A stretch of DNA of 64,000 bases from Rahnella laticis (GCF_015644585.1 NZ_JADOBI010000006.1:186001-250000), one strand, 5' to 3'. Shown: positions 1 through 9,432, counted from the stretch's first letter. The notes: generated by a model from the letters alone, not told the origin. Program-made: numbers and translations.

Positions 1-2007
1 GAAGCGTTTGAACAACTCCATCGGCTCTTCGGAACCGCCGCGCGACAGAATATTGTCGAGGAACGACTGCCCAGTTTCGCGGTTGAAAATCCCCTCTTCC
101 TCGAAGCGGGAATACGCATCAGCAGACAGCACTTCCGCCCACAGATAGCTGTAGTAACCGGCCGCATAACCGCCTGCGAAAATATGGCTGAACGCGTGCG
201 GGAAACGGCCCCAGCTTGGTGACGGCACAACCGCAACCTGCTTCTTGATTTCTGCCAGCGTTTGCAAAATCTGCGCGCCTTTCGCCGGGTCATATTCCGC
301 ATGCATACGGAAATCGAACAGGCCGAATTCAAGCTGACGCAGAATAAACAGCGCCGCCTGATAGTTTTTCGCGGCCAGCATTTTATCCAGCATCTCTTTC
401 GGCAGCGGTTCGCCGGTTTCGAAATGCCCGGAGATGAACGCCAGCGCGTCCGGCTCCCAGCACCAGTTTTCCATAAACTGGCTTGGCAGTTCGACAGCAT
501 CCCACGGCACACCGGCGATCCCGGCAACTCCCGGGGTGTCGATGCGGGTCAGCATATGATGCAAACCGTGGCCGAATTCGTGGAACAGCGTGGTGACTTC
601 GTTGTGCGTAAACAGCGCCGGTTTATTGCCGACCGGGCCGTTGAAGTTACAGGTCAGATACGCGACCGGCTTTTGCAGTTCGCCGTCAGCTTTACGCATG
701 CTGCCGACGTAATCGTTCATCCAGGCTCCGCCACGCTTGTGTTCGCGGGCGTACAGGTCAAGATAGAAACTGCCGCGCAGATCGCCGGATTCATCGAACA
801 AATCGAAGAAGCGTACGTCTTTGTGCCAGGTTTCCACGTCTTTGCGTTCTTTGGCGGTGATACCGTAAATGCGTTTCACCACTTCGAACAGCCCTTCCAG
901 CGCGCGCTGTTCAGGGAAATACGGACGCAGTTGCTCGTCATTGATGGAGAACAGATGCTGTTTCTGTTTTTCGCCGTAGAACGGCAAATCCCAGGCTTCC
1001 ATTTCGTCCACGCCAAAATGTTCTTTGGCGAAAGCGCGAAGCTGCGCCAGCTCACGTTCGCCTTGCGGGCGGGCACGCGTCGCCAGACCGCTCAGGAAAT
1101 CAATCACCTGTTTCGGGCTTTCGGCCATTTTGGTGGCCAGCGACATATCAGCGTAGGAATCAAAGCCCAGCAGTTGCGCCAGTTCGTGACGCAGCGACAG
1201 AATTTCTGCCATCACTTCGCTGTTGTCCCACTTACCGGCATTCGGGCCCTGATCGGACGCACGGGTGCCGAACGCGCGGTACATTTCCTCACGCAGCGCG
1301 CGGTTTTCACCGTAGGTAATCACCGGCAGATAGCTCGGGATATCCAGCGTCAGCAGCCAGCCTTCCTGTTCTTTCGATTCGGCCAGCGCTTTCGCCGCCG
1401 CCAGCGCGCTTTCCGGCAGGCCTTTCAGCTCGGCCTCGTCGGTGATCAGCTTGCTCCAGCCCATCGTGGCGTCGAGCACGTTGTTGCTGTACGTCGAACC
1501 CAGCTCAGACAGACGCGCGGAAATTTCGCCGTAACGTTTTTGTTCTTCGACCGGCAAACCAATGCCGGATAACTCGAAATCACGCAGCGCGTTATCAATC
1601 GCTTTTTTCTGCGCAACTGACAGCGTTGTGAAATGCTCGCTGTCTTTTAAATCGCGGTAAGCCTGATACAAACCGGCGTGCTGCCCGGTCCAGGTGCTGA
1701 ATTCAGATAAAATTGGCAGACATTGCTCGTACGCTTCACGCAGTTCCGGGCTGTTTTTGACGGCGTTCAGATGGCCGACCGGCGACCAGATACGGCTCAG
1801 ACGATCGTCGCTTTCCGCCAGCGGCTGGCACAGATTTTCCCAGGTGTAAGGCGCGCCTTGTGCGACCACGCGTTCAATCGTCTGGCGGCTTTCTTCGATC
1901 GCAGATTGCATCGCAGGGACGATTTGTTCAGGTTGGATCGCAGAGAAAGGCGGCAGGGAGAACGGTTTTAAGAGCGGATTGTTCGACGCGTTTTGCTGTT
2001 CAGTCAT
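1..2007 (-). CDS. prlC: Oligopeptidase A, C-terminus cut by window edge
   Basis: Cytosolic zinc metallopeptidase of family M3 that degrades short peptides, including released signal peptides. The frame starts at the ATG at 2007 (MTEQQNASNNPLLKPF) and leaves the window with no stop after 669 codons; E. coli PrlC is about 680, so only about ten residues are missing. The HEFGH zinc motif is at residues 476-480, followed by the ELPSQFMENW segment that carries the third ligand region in M3 enzymes. In E. coli prlC lies next to rlmJ and gor, divergent from them; here it is divergent from an inserted beta-glucoside operon with rlmJ and gor beyond. A second M3 peptidase, dcp, lies at 32.9-35.0 kb. 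Identity is secure from motif, length and context. Confidence 0.96.
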   Translation of the reverse strand, partial: MTEQQNASNNPLLKPFSLPPFSAIQPEQIVPAMQSAIEESRQTIERVVAQGAPYTWENLCQPLAESDDRLSRIWSPVGHLNAVKNSPELREAYEQCLPILSEFSTWTGQHAGLYQAYRDLKDSEHFTTLSVAQKKAIDNALRDFELSGIGLPVEEQKRYGEISARLSELGSTYSNNVLDATMGWSKLITDEAELKGLPESALAAAKALAESKEQEGWLLTLDIPSYLPVITYGENRALREEMYRAFGTRASDQGPNAGKWDNSEVMAEILSLRHELAQLLGFDSYADMSLATKMAESPKQVIDFLSGLATRARPQGERELAQLRAFAKEHFGVDEMEAWDLPFYGEKQKQHLFSINDEQLRPYFPEQRALEGLFEVVKRIYGITAKERKDVETWHKDVRFFDLFDESGDLRGSFYLDLYAREHKRGGAWMNDYVGSMRKADGELQKPVAYLTCNFNGPVGNKPALFTHNEVTTLFHEFGHGLHHMLTRIDTPGVAGIAGVPWDAVELPSQFMENWCWEPDALAFISGHFETGEPLPKEMLDKMLAAKNYQAALFILRQLEFGLFDFRMHAEYDPAKGAQILQTLAEIKKQVAVVPSPSWGRFPHAFSHIFAGGYAAGYYSYLWAEVLSADAYSRFEEEGIFNRETGQSFLDNILSRGGSEEPMELFKRF

Positions 2008-2345
2008 AGGGCCAGTCCTTCGTTAATTCGGGTGGGTTTGATGCGCCTGAGGTGCACCACGCCGTGAATTCGGGTCGTCTTAAAGATGACGTAACTTCTA
2101 ACATGCGGTCAAGTTAAGGGGAAATCAATGGGCCGGGCAAATTCGTCGGTTCAGAAGAAGTTATTCACCGTATCAATAACTCACATCTCAAACATCATTC
2201 TCAATTTGGATCCGCCTCGCATTTTTCATCATGAGTTCTTCCCGCCTGATAAACCTTATTTACAGCAGGGTTAATCGTGTTATTTTTCATCTGGCATATG
2301 CCAGTTACTCAATATAGAAAAATCACATCAGGGACAGAAAGGAAA
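2008..2345. other. Intergenic region between prlC and the beta-glucoside operon
   Basis: A 338-bp divergent promoter region. No convincing coding frame or convincing -35/-10 pair could be fixed by eye for either direction. The open frame extends upstream of the GH4 start to 2277, but that part has no ribosome binding site and does not resemble GH4 N-termini, so it is left non-coding. An AGAAAGG ribosome binding site precedes 2346. Confidence 0.5.
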
Positions 2346-3677
2346 ATGAAAAAACTCAAGATTGTCACGCTGGGCGGCGGATCGAGTTACACGCCGGAAC
2401 TGATTGAAGGTTTTATCCGCCGTTATGATGAATTGCCGGTCTCCGACTACTGGCTGGTGGATATCGACGCGGGCGCGGAGAAGCTGAAAATTGTCGGGGA
2501 ACTGGCAAAACGCATGGTGAAAAAATCGGGTTTGCCGATGACGGTTCACCTCACCACCCACCGCAACGAAGCGCTGTTTGACGCGGATTTCGTCACCACG
2601 CAGTTACGCGTCGGCCAGCAGGAAGCACGCATTCACGATGAAGCCATTCCGCTGAAATACGGCGTCCTCGGGCAGGAAACTACCGGCGCGGGCGGCTTTA
2701 TGAAAGCACAGCGCACCATTCCCGTCCTGCTGGATTTATGCCGCGATATGGAAAGGCTGTGCCCGGAGGCGTGGCTGATCAACTTCACCAATCCCGCCGG
2801 AATTGTCACGGAAGCCATCGAAAAATACTCCCCGATAAAAACACTGGGCATTTGCAGCGGCGCGAACAACATGATGATGGACGTTGCGGGCGTTTACGGC
2901 GTTGAGCGCCGCGACGTTTACGCCAGAGTGATGGGACTGAACCACCTGATTTTTGCCGATCGGATTGCGGTAAAAGGCCAGGACGTCACCGCAGAATTTA
3001 TTGAAAAGCTGGCGAAAGGCGCGGGCGGCAGCTCGTTAAAAAATGTCCCGGACATTGGCTTACCGCCTGATTTTATCCGCGCGCTCGGCCTGTTTCCGCT
3101 CTCGTACCTGAAATACTTTTATCTCAGCCGGGAAATGGTCGAACACAGCCTTCAGGACAGCAAAGCGCACGGCACACGCGGCGAGCAGACCCGCGAAATT
3201 GAACACCGGTTGTTTGAGATTTATAAAAATCCTCAGCTTGAGTCCAAACCGAAAGAGCTGGAAAGCCGCGGCGGCGCGTATTACTCGGAAACGGCCTGTT
3301 CCATCATCAGCTCAATTTATAACGATAAGAAAGAAATCCACGTCGTGAATACGCCAAACCGGGGCGCAACGCGCGATCTGGACGATGAAAGCGTGGTGGA
3401 AACCAACGCCGTGATTGACCGTCAGGGCGCGCATCCGCTGGCTTATGGCCGCCTGCCGGTGAAAATTCGCGGGCTGATCCAGAGCGTTAAAGCGTTTGAA
3501 GAACTCACCGTTGAAGCCGCCGTCACCGGCGATTATTCCACGGCATTAATGGCGCTGTCGGTGCATCCGCTGATCCCGTCCGTGGATATTGCCGGGAAAA
3601 TTCTCGATGAATATCTGGCGGCAAACCGGCCTTTCCTGCCTCAGTACAAATTCGGCAAGGCGGGGAAAATATCATGA
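2346..3677 (+). CDS. GH4 family 6-phospho-beta-glucosidase-like glycosidase
   Basis: Family 4 glycoside hydrolases use NAD+ and a divalent metal, by a redox elimination mechanism, to cleave phosphorylated disaccharides delivered by the PTS. The 443-residue protein opens with the dinucleotide-binding LGGGSSYTPEL (residues 9-19). It carries the INFTNPAG segment (146-153) and the metal-ligand pair Cys170 and His200. The start at 2346 was chosen over 2277 because it follows AGAAAGG and begins directly at the Rossmann strand. The stop overlaps the PTS IIC start by 4 nt (ATGA), so both are cotranslated. The loop after Cys170 reads CSGANNM rather than the CN-V/G-P loop usual in this family, so the exact substrate may differ from cellobiose-6-phosphate. 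Confidence 0.88.
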   Translation: MKKLKIVTLGGGSSYTPELIEGFIRRYDELPVSDYWLVDIDAGAEKLKIVGELAKRMVKKSGLPMTVHLTTHRNEALFDADFVTTQLRVGQQEARIHDEAIPLKYGVLGQETTGAGGFMKAQRTIPVLLDLCRDMERLCPEAWLINFTNPAGIVTEAIEKYSPIKTLGICSGANNMMMDVAGVYGVERRDVYARVMGLNHLIFADRIAVKGQDVTAEFIEKLAKGAGGSSLKNVPDIGLPPDFIRALGLFPLSYLKYFYLSREMVEHSLQDSKAHGTRGEQTREIEHRLFEIYKNPQLESKPKELESRGGAYYSETACSIISSIYNDKKEIHVVNTPNRGATRDLDDESVVETNAVIDRQGAHPLAYGRLPVKIRGLIQSVKAFEELTVEAAVTGDYSTALMALSVHPLIPSVDIAGKILDEYLAANRPFLPQYKFGKAGKIS

Positions 3678-4927
3678 TGAAGTTTTTAGAATCCCGCGTG
3701 GTGCCCTGTCTGGTGAAAGTCGGGGAAAACGTGATTCTGGTGGCCGTCAGAAATGGCATCACGCTCACGTTACCGTTTATTATTGCCGGCAGCGTATTTT
3801 TAATTATCGCCAACCTGCCCATTCCCGGCTGGACGGAATATCTCGGCACCTTTGGCACGGCGCTGAATGTGCCGGTTATCGTCACGTTCGGCATTATTGG
3901 TTTAATTTCCGCCATCGGCATCAGCTACAACCTCGCGAAACACTACAAACTCGATGGCCTGACGTGCAGCGGTATTACCGTGGCCGTTTTTCTGATGGCG
4001 CAACTTGATGATAATTACCTGCTGAACGTCGATAATCTCGGCGCGTCGGGGTTATTTTCCGCCATTATTTTGTCGGTGCTGACGGTGTATATCATCCGCT
4101 TTTTCATCGAACATAAAATCTACATCCGGCTGCCGGAAAGCGTGCCACCTGCGGTGTTGCAGTCTTTCGTCAGCGTGATCCCGGCGTTTGTCTGCCTGGC
4201 ACTGGTCTGGTTCGTCAGGATGATTTTGCACTTTGATATCAACGCGTTCTTCACGATGATCCTCAGCCCGCTGGTGATTGGCCTGGGGACATTGCCGGGG
4301 ATGTTAATTCTGGTATTTCTGATTTCGCTGCTTTGGTGTTGCGGAATACACGGCACCAACGTGTTATCCGGTATTACCGCGCCAATCTTCCTGAAATTCA
4401 TCGTCGAAAATACGCAGGCTTATCTCAGCCATCAGCCTATTCCACATATCTTTGCCGAAGGGTTTTATAACTTCTTCATTTGTACCGGCGGATCCGGCGC
4501 GACGATGGGCTTAGTGCTGGCGATGATGGTATCCAGAAGCCGTTATTATAAATCGCTGGGCAGAATGGCGTTCGCCCCTTCCCTGTTTTGTATTAATGAG
4601 CCGGTGATATTCGGCGTGCCGATGGTTTTCAATCCGCTGATGATGTTGCCGTTAATTGTCACGCCGATGCTGCTGTGTACGATGTCTTATTTCCTGATGG
4701 AATTTAATATCATCGGCCGTCCGGTATTGCAGATCCCCTGGACTATGCCGCCGTTTTTAAATGCCTATTTCGCCACCGGGGGAAATATTCCTGCGGCAAT
4801 CTGGTCAGGCGTCATGATTATTATTTCGACAATCATTTATTATCCCTTCTTCCGTTTGCTGGAAAAGAAACAACTGGCGGCTGAATCCGCCGAAACCCCG
4901 GTAAACACGCCGCAGGTCAGTGCATAA
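3674..4927 (+). CDS. PTS EIIC, lactose/cellobiose family, membrane component
   Basis: Membrane channel subunit of a sugar phosphotransferase system, 417 residues, strongly hydrophobic throughout with about ten predicted transmembrane segments. Motifs of the CelB/ChbC type are visible: GNVILVAVRNGI-like N-terminus, LWCCGIHGTNV and FICTGGSGATMG. The IIC would carry a beta-glucoside across the inner membrane while it is phosphorylated. It overlaps the GH4 gene by 4 nt. No IIA or IIB gene accompanies it, so the phosphate donor domains must be supplied by another system in the cell, perhaps a chb-type one; that is inference. The next gene follows after 25 bp. Confidence 0.9.
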   Translation: MMKFLESRVVPCLVKVGENVILVAVRNGITLTLPFIIAGSVFLIIANLPIPGWTEYLGTFGTALNVPVIVTFGIIGLISAIGISYNLAKHYKLDGLTCSGITVAVFLMAQLDDNYLLNVDNLGASGLFSAIILSVLTVYIIRFFIEHKIYIRLPESVPPAVLQSFVSVIPAFVCLALVWFVRMILHFDINAFFTMILSPLVIGLGTLPGMLILVFLISLLWCCGIHGTNVLSGITAPIFLKFIVENTQAYLSHQPIPHIFAEGFYNFFICTGGSGATMGLVLAMMVSRSRYYKSLGRMAFAPSLFCINEPVIFGVPMVFNPLMMLPLIVTPMLLCTMSYFLMEFNIIGRPVLQIPWTMPPFLNAYFATGGNIPAAIWSGVMIIISTIIYYPFFRLLEKKQLAAESAETPVNTPQVSA

Positions 4928-4952
4928 ATCTTCTCAAAGGGAGTTCGTTATC

Positions 4953-5990
4953 ATGATGATAAACAGTGCATTTATAGGGTTCGGTAAAAGTGCCACACGT
5001 TACCATTTGCCTTACGTTTTTCAGCGCCGCGACACGTTTCGCGTAAAAACGATTTTTGATGTGACCCGCCGCACGGCGCTCGAAGCCGAAAGCGAATATC
5101 AGGGCATTCATTTCACCGACAACCTGAACGACATTCTGCTCGATGAAAGCATCCGGCTGGTGACGCTGTGTACCCCGCCGGAAACGCACTACGATTACGC
5201 CCGTCAGTGCCTGGAGCACGGCAAAAACGTCATCGTCGAAAAACCGTTTACCCGCACGCTGGCAGAAGCGGAAGCGCTGTTTGCTCTGGCCGCAGAAAAA
5301 GGCTTAACGGTCACCCCTTTCCAGAACCGCCGTTTCGACAGCTGTTTTCTGGCCGCTAAAAAAGTGATTAACAGCGGCGTGCTCGGAAAACTCGTCGAGT
5401 TCGAAAGCCATTTCGATTATTTCCGCCCCGACGCGCCGGACGCGCCGGGTGATTTCACCCACGGCGCGTTTTACGGGCTGGGCGTACATCTTATCGATCA
5501 GGTCGTCAGTCTCTTCGGGCGGCCTGAATTTGTGCATTACGATATCCGCTCTGTCCGGAATAAAAATAACCCTGACGATACGTTTGAATTGCAGCTTTAT
5601 TACGGCGATATCAAAGCAATGGTGAAATGCAGCCATCTGGCCATGCAGCCTTACCCGAAATTCATCGTTCACGGCGAAAACGGATCATTTATCAAACTGA
5701 ATATCGACCAGCAGGAAACCTGTCTTAAAGCCGGAATCATGCCGGGCAGCCCTCATTTCGGGCAGGAGTCTGAATTCGGCTTGCTGAAATACAAGAATCA
5801 GCGCGGTGAAATTATCACTGAAAAAGTCGATGCAGGAACCGGCGATTATGGCCGGGTTTACGACGCGGTGTACGCCACGCTGGTGGATAAAAAACCGCCT
5901 TATATTTCTCAGCAGGACGTGATGACCACCATGGAAATTCTGCATCGCGCCTTTGAGCAACCCGCTCCGGCGCTGATTAAACTCCGTTAG
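4953..5990 (+). CDS. yhhX: Gfo/Idh/MocA-family oxidoreductase, YhhX-like
   Basis: NAD(P)-dependent oxidoreductase of the Gfo/Idh/MocA family, 345 residues, the same length as E. coli YhhX. The N-terminal Rossmann segment AFIGFGKSATRYHLPY, the EKPF catalytic-lysine motif (VIVEKPFTRTL) and QNRRFDSCF are all typical of YhhX. The start at 4953 follows AAAGGGAG with good spacing; an upstream in-frame ATG at 4920 has no ribosome binding site and overlaps the IIC end. The gene lies inside the beta-glucoside operon, so it may act on a sugar derivative released there, for example a 3-keto or C1-oxidised intermediate. The substrate of YhhX is unknown, so this role is inference. Confidence 0.85.
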   Translation: MMINSAFIGFGKSATRYHLPYVFQRRDTFRVKTIFDVTRRTALEAESEYQGIHFTDNLNDILLDESIRLVTLCTPPETHYDYARQCLEHGKNVIVEKPFTRTLAEAEALFALAAEKGLTVTPFQNRRFDSCFLAAKKVINSGVLGKLVEFESHFDYFRPDAPDAPGDFTHGAFYGLGVHLIDQVVSLFGRPEFVHYDIRSVRNKNNPDDTFELQLYYGDIKAMVKCSHLAMQPYPKFIVHGENGSFIKLNIDQQETCLKAGIMPGSPHFGQESEFGLLKYKNQRGEIITEKVDAGTGDYGRVYDAVYATLVDKKPPYISQQDVMTTMEILHRAFEQPAPALIKLR

Positions 5991-6050
5991 TCCCCCGGCG
6001 CGCTGCGCATTTTTCACGGCGGCGCGCCCGGATGACACCTCTGCAGGTTC

Positions 6051-6065
6051 TGTTTATACTGCCCG
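6051..6065 (+). promoter_or_regulatory. Candidate -10 element upstream of the GntR gene
   Basis: The 15-mer TGTTTATACTGCCCG contains the -10-like TATACT. It differs at one base from the 15-mer at 6862-6876 upstream of rlmJ. No clear -35 was identified. Confidence 0.35.
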
Positions 6066-6097
6066 AAAATAAACCGCTGCAAAAAAGGCGTTACGCC

Positions 6098-6826
6098 ATG
6101 GCCGCCCGTTACATTGATATTAAAAACAGCCTGAAACAGGCGATCCTCAATAAAGAATATCGTGTCGGGGACAAAATTCCTTCTGAGCGGGAATTAGCGC
6201 TGCACTACGACGTCACGCGCGTCACCCTGCAAAAAGCGATGCATGTGCTGGAACAGGAAGGCTTTATCGAGCGCATCCACGGCAAAGGCATGTATGTCAC
6301 CAAAGTCATTGAAGATAACGTTTATTTGCTCAATAACGGCACCAGCGATTCTATTCTAGGGTTTTCACGCGAATTTAAAAATCAGGTCAAAGTCTCCAGC
6401 AAACTGATTACGTTAAACAAAATTTCTGCGGGAGAATATATCGCCGCTCAGCTGGATATTCATCCGGATGACGACGTTCATTATATTCGCCGTATCCGGC
6501 TGGTTGATAATATCCCGGTGCTGATTGAAGATTCGTATATTCCCTGCGCTGTCATAGCATCAATTCCAGAAGCCGTTTTACAGGAAGCGTCGTTATATGA
6601 ATATATTGAAAACAAAACCGGGCGGAAAATTAAATTCTATAACTCGGTGATCGAGGCCGCGCTGTTCGACGAAACGCTCTGCGCATTACTGAACATCGAA
6701 ACCGGCAGCCCGATGCTGAAAGTCTCCGGCGTCACCAAGCTGGAGGACGGCAAAGCCTTCAACTACTCCATCAGTTTTAACCGCGCGGACATGTTCAAAA
6801 TTAAGAACAGCTGGGTTGGGAAGTAA
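6098..6826 (+). CDS. GntR/UTRA-family transcriptional regulator
   Basis: Repressor-type regulator of 242 residues. The N-terminal winged helix-turn-helix is seen in KIPSERELALHYDVTRVTLQKAMHVL and the wing in GFIERIHGKGMYV. The C-terminal half has the UTRA ligand fold (ISAGEYIAAQLDI, YIRRIRLVDNIPVLIEDSYI). The start at 6098 sits behind AAAAAAGG and begins just before the DNA-binding domain; the open frame back to 6032 has no ribosome binding site. As last gene after the glycosidase, IIC and oxidoreductase it is the likely regulator of that operon, with a phosphorylated sugar as effector. A TATACT element at 6055-6060 could give it its own promoter. Confidence 0.88.
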   Translation: MAARYIDIKNSLKQAILNKEYRVGDKIPSERELALHYDVTRVTLQKAMHVLEQEGFIERIHGKGMYVTKVIEDNVYLLNNGTSDSILGFSREFKNQVKVSSKLITLNKISAGEYIAAQLDIHPDDDVHYIRRIRLVDNIPVLIEDSYIPCAVIASIPEAVLQEASLYEYIENKTGRKIKFYNSVIEAALFDETLCALLNIETGSPMLKVSGVTKLEDGKAFNYSISFNRADMFKIKNSWVGK

Positions 6827-6861
6827 GATAGCGGCGTTTTACGGGCAACTTGAAGGCCGAA

Positions 6862-6876
6862 TGTTTATACTGTCCG
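6862..6876 (+). promoter_or_regulatory. Candidate -10 element upstream of rlmJ
   Basis: TGTTTATACTGTCCG lies about 30 bp before the rlmJ start and has the -10-like TATACT. Its near copy lies 811 bp upstream, before the GntR gene. Confidence 0.4.
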
Positions 6877-6904
6877 CAATACGCCACTCCGGAACAAAAA
6901 AGTT

Positions 6905-7747
6905 ATGTTGAGTTACCGCCATAGTTTTCACGCCGGCAACCATGCCGACGTCCTGAAACACACTGTTCAGAGCCTGATCATTGAATCTCTGAAAGAAAAA
7001 GAAAAACCCTTCCTTTATCTCGACACCCACGCGGGTGCCGGGCGTTATCAGCTGAGTGGCGAACACGCCGAACGTACCGGCGAATATCTGGAAGGCATCG
7101 CCCGCATCTGGCAACGTGATGATATCCCAGAAGAACTGGCGGCTTACATGTCCGTCGTGAATCACTTTAACCGCAACGAAAACCTGCGTTATTACCCGGG
7201 TTCGCCGCTGATTGCCCGTCAGCTGTTGCGTGAAGACGACAAACTGCACCTGACCGAACTGCACCCGAGCGATTTCCCGTTACTGCGCAGTGAATTCCAG
7301 AAAGATGACCGTACCCGCGTTGCGCGTGCCGACGGTTATCAGCAGCTGAAAGCTCAGTTACCGCCGCCGTCCCGTCGCGGGCTGATCCTGATGGACCCGC
7401 CGTACGAAATGAAAACCGATTATCAGGACGTGGTAAAAGGCATTCAGGAAGGCTACAAACGTTTCGCCACCGGCACCTATGCGCTGTGGTATCCGGTCGT
7501 GATGCGCCAGCAGATCAAAAAAATGCTGCGTGATCTCGAAGCCACCGGCATCCGCCGTATTCTGCAAATCGAGCTGGGCGTGCGCCCGGACAGCGATCAG
7601 CGCGGCATGACGGCTTCCGGCATGATTGTCATTAACCCGCCTTGGAAGCTCGAACAGCAGATGAACAACGTGCTGCCGTGGCTGCTGAAAGTGCTGGTTC
7701 CTTCCGGCACCGGCCACACCACCGTGAACTGGGTTGTGCCCGAGTAA
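6905..7747 (+). CDS. rlmJ: 23S rRNA (adenine-2030-N6)-methyltransferase RlmJ
   Basis: SAM-dependent methyltransferase that makes m6A2030 in 23S rRNA. The 280-residue length equals E. coli RlmJ (YhiR). The protein begins MLSYRHSFHAGNHADVLKH, with the SAM-site DTHAGAGRY near residue 40 and the catalytic DPPYEMK motif near residue 160. The ATG at 6905 is the first in frame and matches the family N-terminus. It is followed by an ERIC element and then gor, the conserved enterobacterial order. Identity is secure. Confidence 0.97.
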   Translation: MLSYRHSFHAGNHADVLKHTVQSLIIESLKEKEKPFLYLDTHAGAGRYQLSGEHAERTGEYLEGIARIWQRDDIPEELAAYMSVVNHFNRNENLRYYPGSPLIARQLLREDDKLHLTELHPSDFPLLRSEFQKDDRTRVARADGYQQLKAQLPPPSRRGLILMDPPYEMKTDYQDVVKGIQEGYKRFATGTYALWYPVVMRQQIKKMLRDLEATGIRRILQIELGVRPDSDQRGMTASGMIVINPPWKLEQQMNNVLPWLLKVLVPSGTGHTTVNWVVPE

Positions 7748-7769
7748 GTCATTCCCTCCTGAATTCTGT

Positions 7770-7896
7770 AATCCCCAAAATCATTCGGGTTGCATCAAAG
7801 CGGCCACTGAATGAATCCCCGGGAGCTTACTCAGGTAAGTGACCGGGGTGAATGAAGGCAGCCAACGAAGGGGCAACCTGAAGGGTGACGGGGATA
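7770..7896. repeat. ERIC element (copy 1), rlmJ-gor intergenic
   Basis: About 127 bp, the classic ERIC length, forming an imperfect palindrome. The ends AATCATTCGGGTTGC and GCAACCTGAAGGGTGACG are inverted. The core ATGAATCCCCGGGAGCTTAC followed by GTAAGTGACCGGGGTGA matches the conserved ERIC central region used for ERIC-PCR primers. A second copy is at 14522-14645. Confidence 0.93.
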
Positions 7897-8027
7897 GGCC
7901 TTAGCTATCAAACCTATCGCAATCATTGATCCAATCTTTTCCACAACCAGTTAAACTCTTAGGCAATTTTTAAGATTAGCGACGCCGGTAAGGCGTACTT
8001 CATTTTCGACAACTCATGGAAAATCCG

Positions 8028-9380
8028 ATGACCAAACATTATGACTATCTGGCAATTGGCGGCGGCAGCGGTGGTATCGCATCAATCAACCGTGCAGCTA
8101 TGTATGGGAAAAAATGTGCGCTGATCGAAGCTAAAGAGCTGGGCGGTACATGCGTCAACGTGGGTTGTGTCCCGAAAAAAGTGATGTGGCACGCCGCGCA
8201 AATCGCAGAAGCTATCCGCAACTACGGCCCGGATTATGGCTTTGACACCACCGTGAACAGTTTCAACTGGAAAACGCTGGTCGCCAACCGTACCGCCTAC
8301 ATCGACCGTATCCACACCTCGTACGACAACGTGCTGGGCAAAAATAACGTTGATGTGATCAAAGGTTTTGCGCGCTTTGTTGACGCTCACACCGTCGAAG
8401 TGAACGGCGAGAAGATCACCGCAGATCACATCCTGATCGCCACCGGCGGTCGTCCGAGCCATCCCAATATTCCGGGTGCAGAATACGGCATCGATTCCGA
8501 CGGTTTCTTTGATCTGACCGAAATGCCAAAACGCGTTGCGGTTGTCGGCGCAGGTTACATCGCCGTGGAAATCGCCGGTGTGATGAACGGACTGGGCGCT
8601 GAAACTCACCTGTTCGTGCGTAAACATGCGCCGCTGCGCACGTTTGATCCGCTGATGGTTGATACGCTGGTTGAAGTCATGGAAGCCGAAGGCCCTGCGC
8701 TGCACAAAGAATCCATTCCGAAAGAAGTGGTGAAAAATGCAGATGGCAGCCTGACGCTGAAACTGGAAAACGGTCAGGAATTTGAAGTCGACAGCCTGGT
8801 TTGGGCAATTGGCCGCGAACCGGAAACCGACAACTTCAACCTGAAAGCGACCGGCGTGAAAACCAACGAAAAAGGTTACATCGTCGTCGATAAATTCCAG
8901 AACACCAGCGTTCCGGGCATTTACGCAGTGGGCGATAACACCGGCGCTGTTGAACTGACGCCAGTGGCTGTTGCTGCAGGTCGTCGTCTTTCCGAGCGCC
9001 TGTTCAACAACAAACCGGACGAGCATCTGGATTACAGCAACATCGCGACTGTCGTGTTCAGCCATCCGCCAATCGGCACGGTCGGCCTGACCGAACCGCA
9101 GGCTATCGAACAGTACGGCGTAGAAAACGTGAAAGTGTATAAATCCGCGTTCACCGCGATGTATACAGCGGTCACACAGCACCGTCAGCCATGCCGCATG
9201 AAACTGGTGTGCGTTGGTAAAGAAGAGAAAATCGTCGGTATCCACGGCATCGGTTACGGCATGGACGAAATGCTGCAGGGCTTTGCGGTCGCACTGAAAA
9301 TGGGTGCCACCAAAAAAGACTTCGACAACACCGTCGCAATCCACCCGACCGGCGCGGAAGAGTTTGTGACCATGCGTTAA
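8028..9380 (+). CDS. gor: Glutathione-disulfide reductase
   Basis: FAD/NADPH enzyme that keeps cytosolic glutathione reduced. The 450-residue product matches E. coli Gor nearly residue for residue at the start ([16 protein letters not shown]). The redox pair is in [13 protein letters not shown] (Cys42, Cys47) and the catalytic His439 is in HPTGAEE close to the C-terminus. The start at 8028 is preferred over the in-frame ATG at 8016 because it reproduces the E. coli N-terminus and GGAAA precedes it. It is transcribed away from an ERIC element and ends at a strong hairpin terminator. Confidence 0.98.
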   Translation: MTKHYDYLAIGGGSGGIASINRAAMYGKKCALIEAKELGGTCVNVGCVPKKVMWHAAQIAEAIRNYGPDYGFDTTVNSFNWKTLVANRTAYIDRIHTSYDNVLGKNNVDVIKGFARFVDAHTVEVNGEKITADHILIATGGRPSHPNIPGAEYGIDSDGFFDLTEMPKRVAVVGAGYIAVEIAGVMNGLGAETHLFVRKHAPLRTFDPLMVDTLVEVMEAEGPALHKESIPKEVVKNADGSLTLKLENGQEFEVDSLVWAIGREPETDNFNLKATGVKTNEKGYIVVDKFQNTSVPGIYAVGDNTGAVELTPVAVAAGRRLSERLFNNKPDEHLDYSNIATVVFSHPPIGTVGLTEPQAIEQYGVENVKVYKSAFTAMYTAVTQHRQPCRMKLVCVGKEEKIVGIHGIGYGMDEMLQGFAVALKMGATKKDFDNTVAIHPTGAEEFVTMR

Positions 9381-9386
9381 TCGCAT

Positions 9387-9410
9387 AAAAAGGTTAGCGA
9401 TAACCTTTTT
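9387..9410 (+). terminator. Rho-independent terminator of gor
   Basis: Ten-bp stem AAAAAGGTTA / TAACCTTTTT with a GCGA tetraloop, ending in a T run, directly after the gor stop. Confidence 0.88.
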
Positions 9411-9432
9411 AGCACACGGATGTTGAAATGAA

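Noticed and set aside
262-1572. Long open frame on the + strand inside prlC
   Set aside because: It lies opposite the conserved M3 peptidase frame; composition reflects high third-base GC of the real gene.
8082-9386. Long open frame opposite gor
   Set aside because: Antisense shadow of a fully conserved glutathione reductase with no ribosome binding site or recognisable product.
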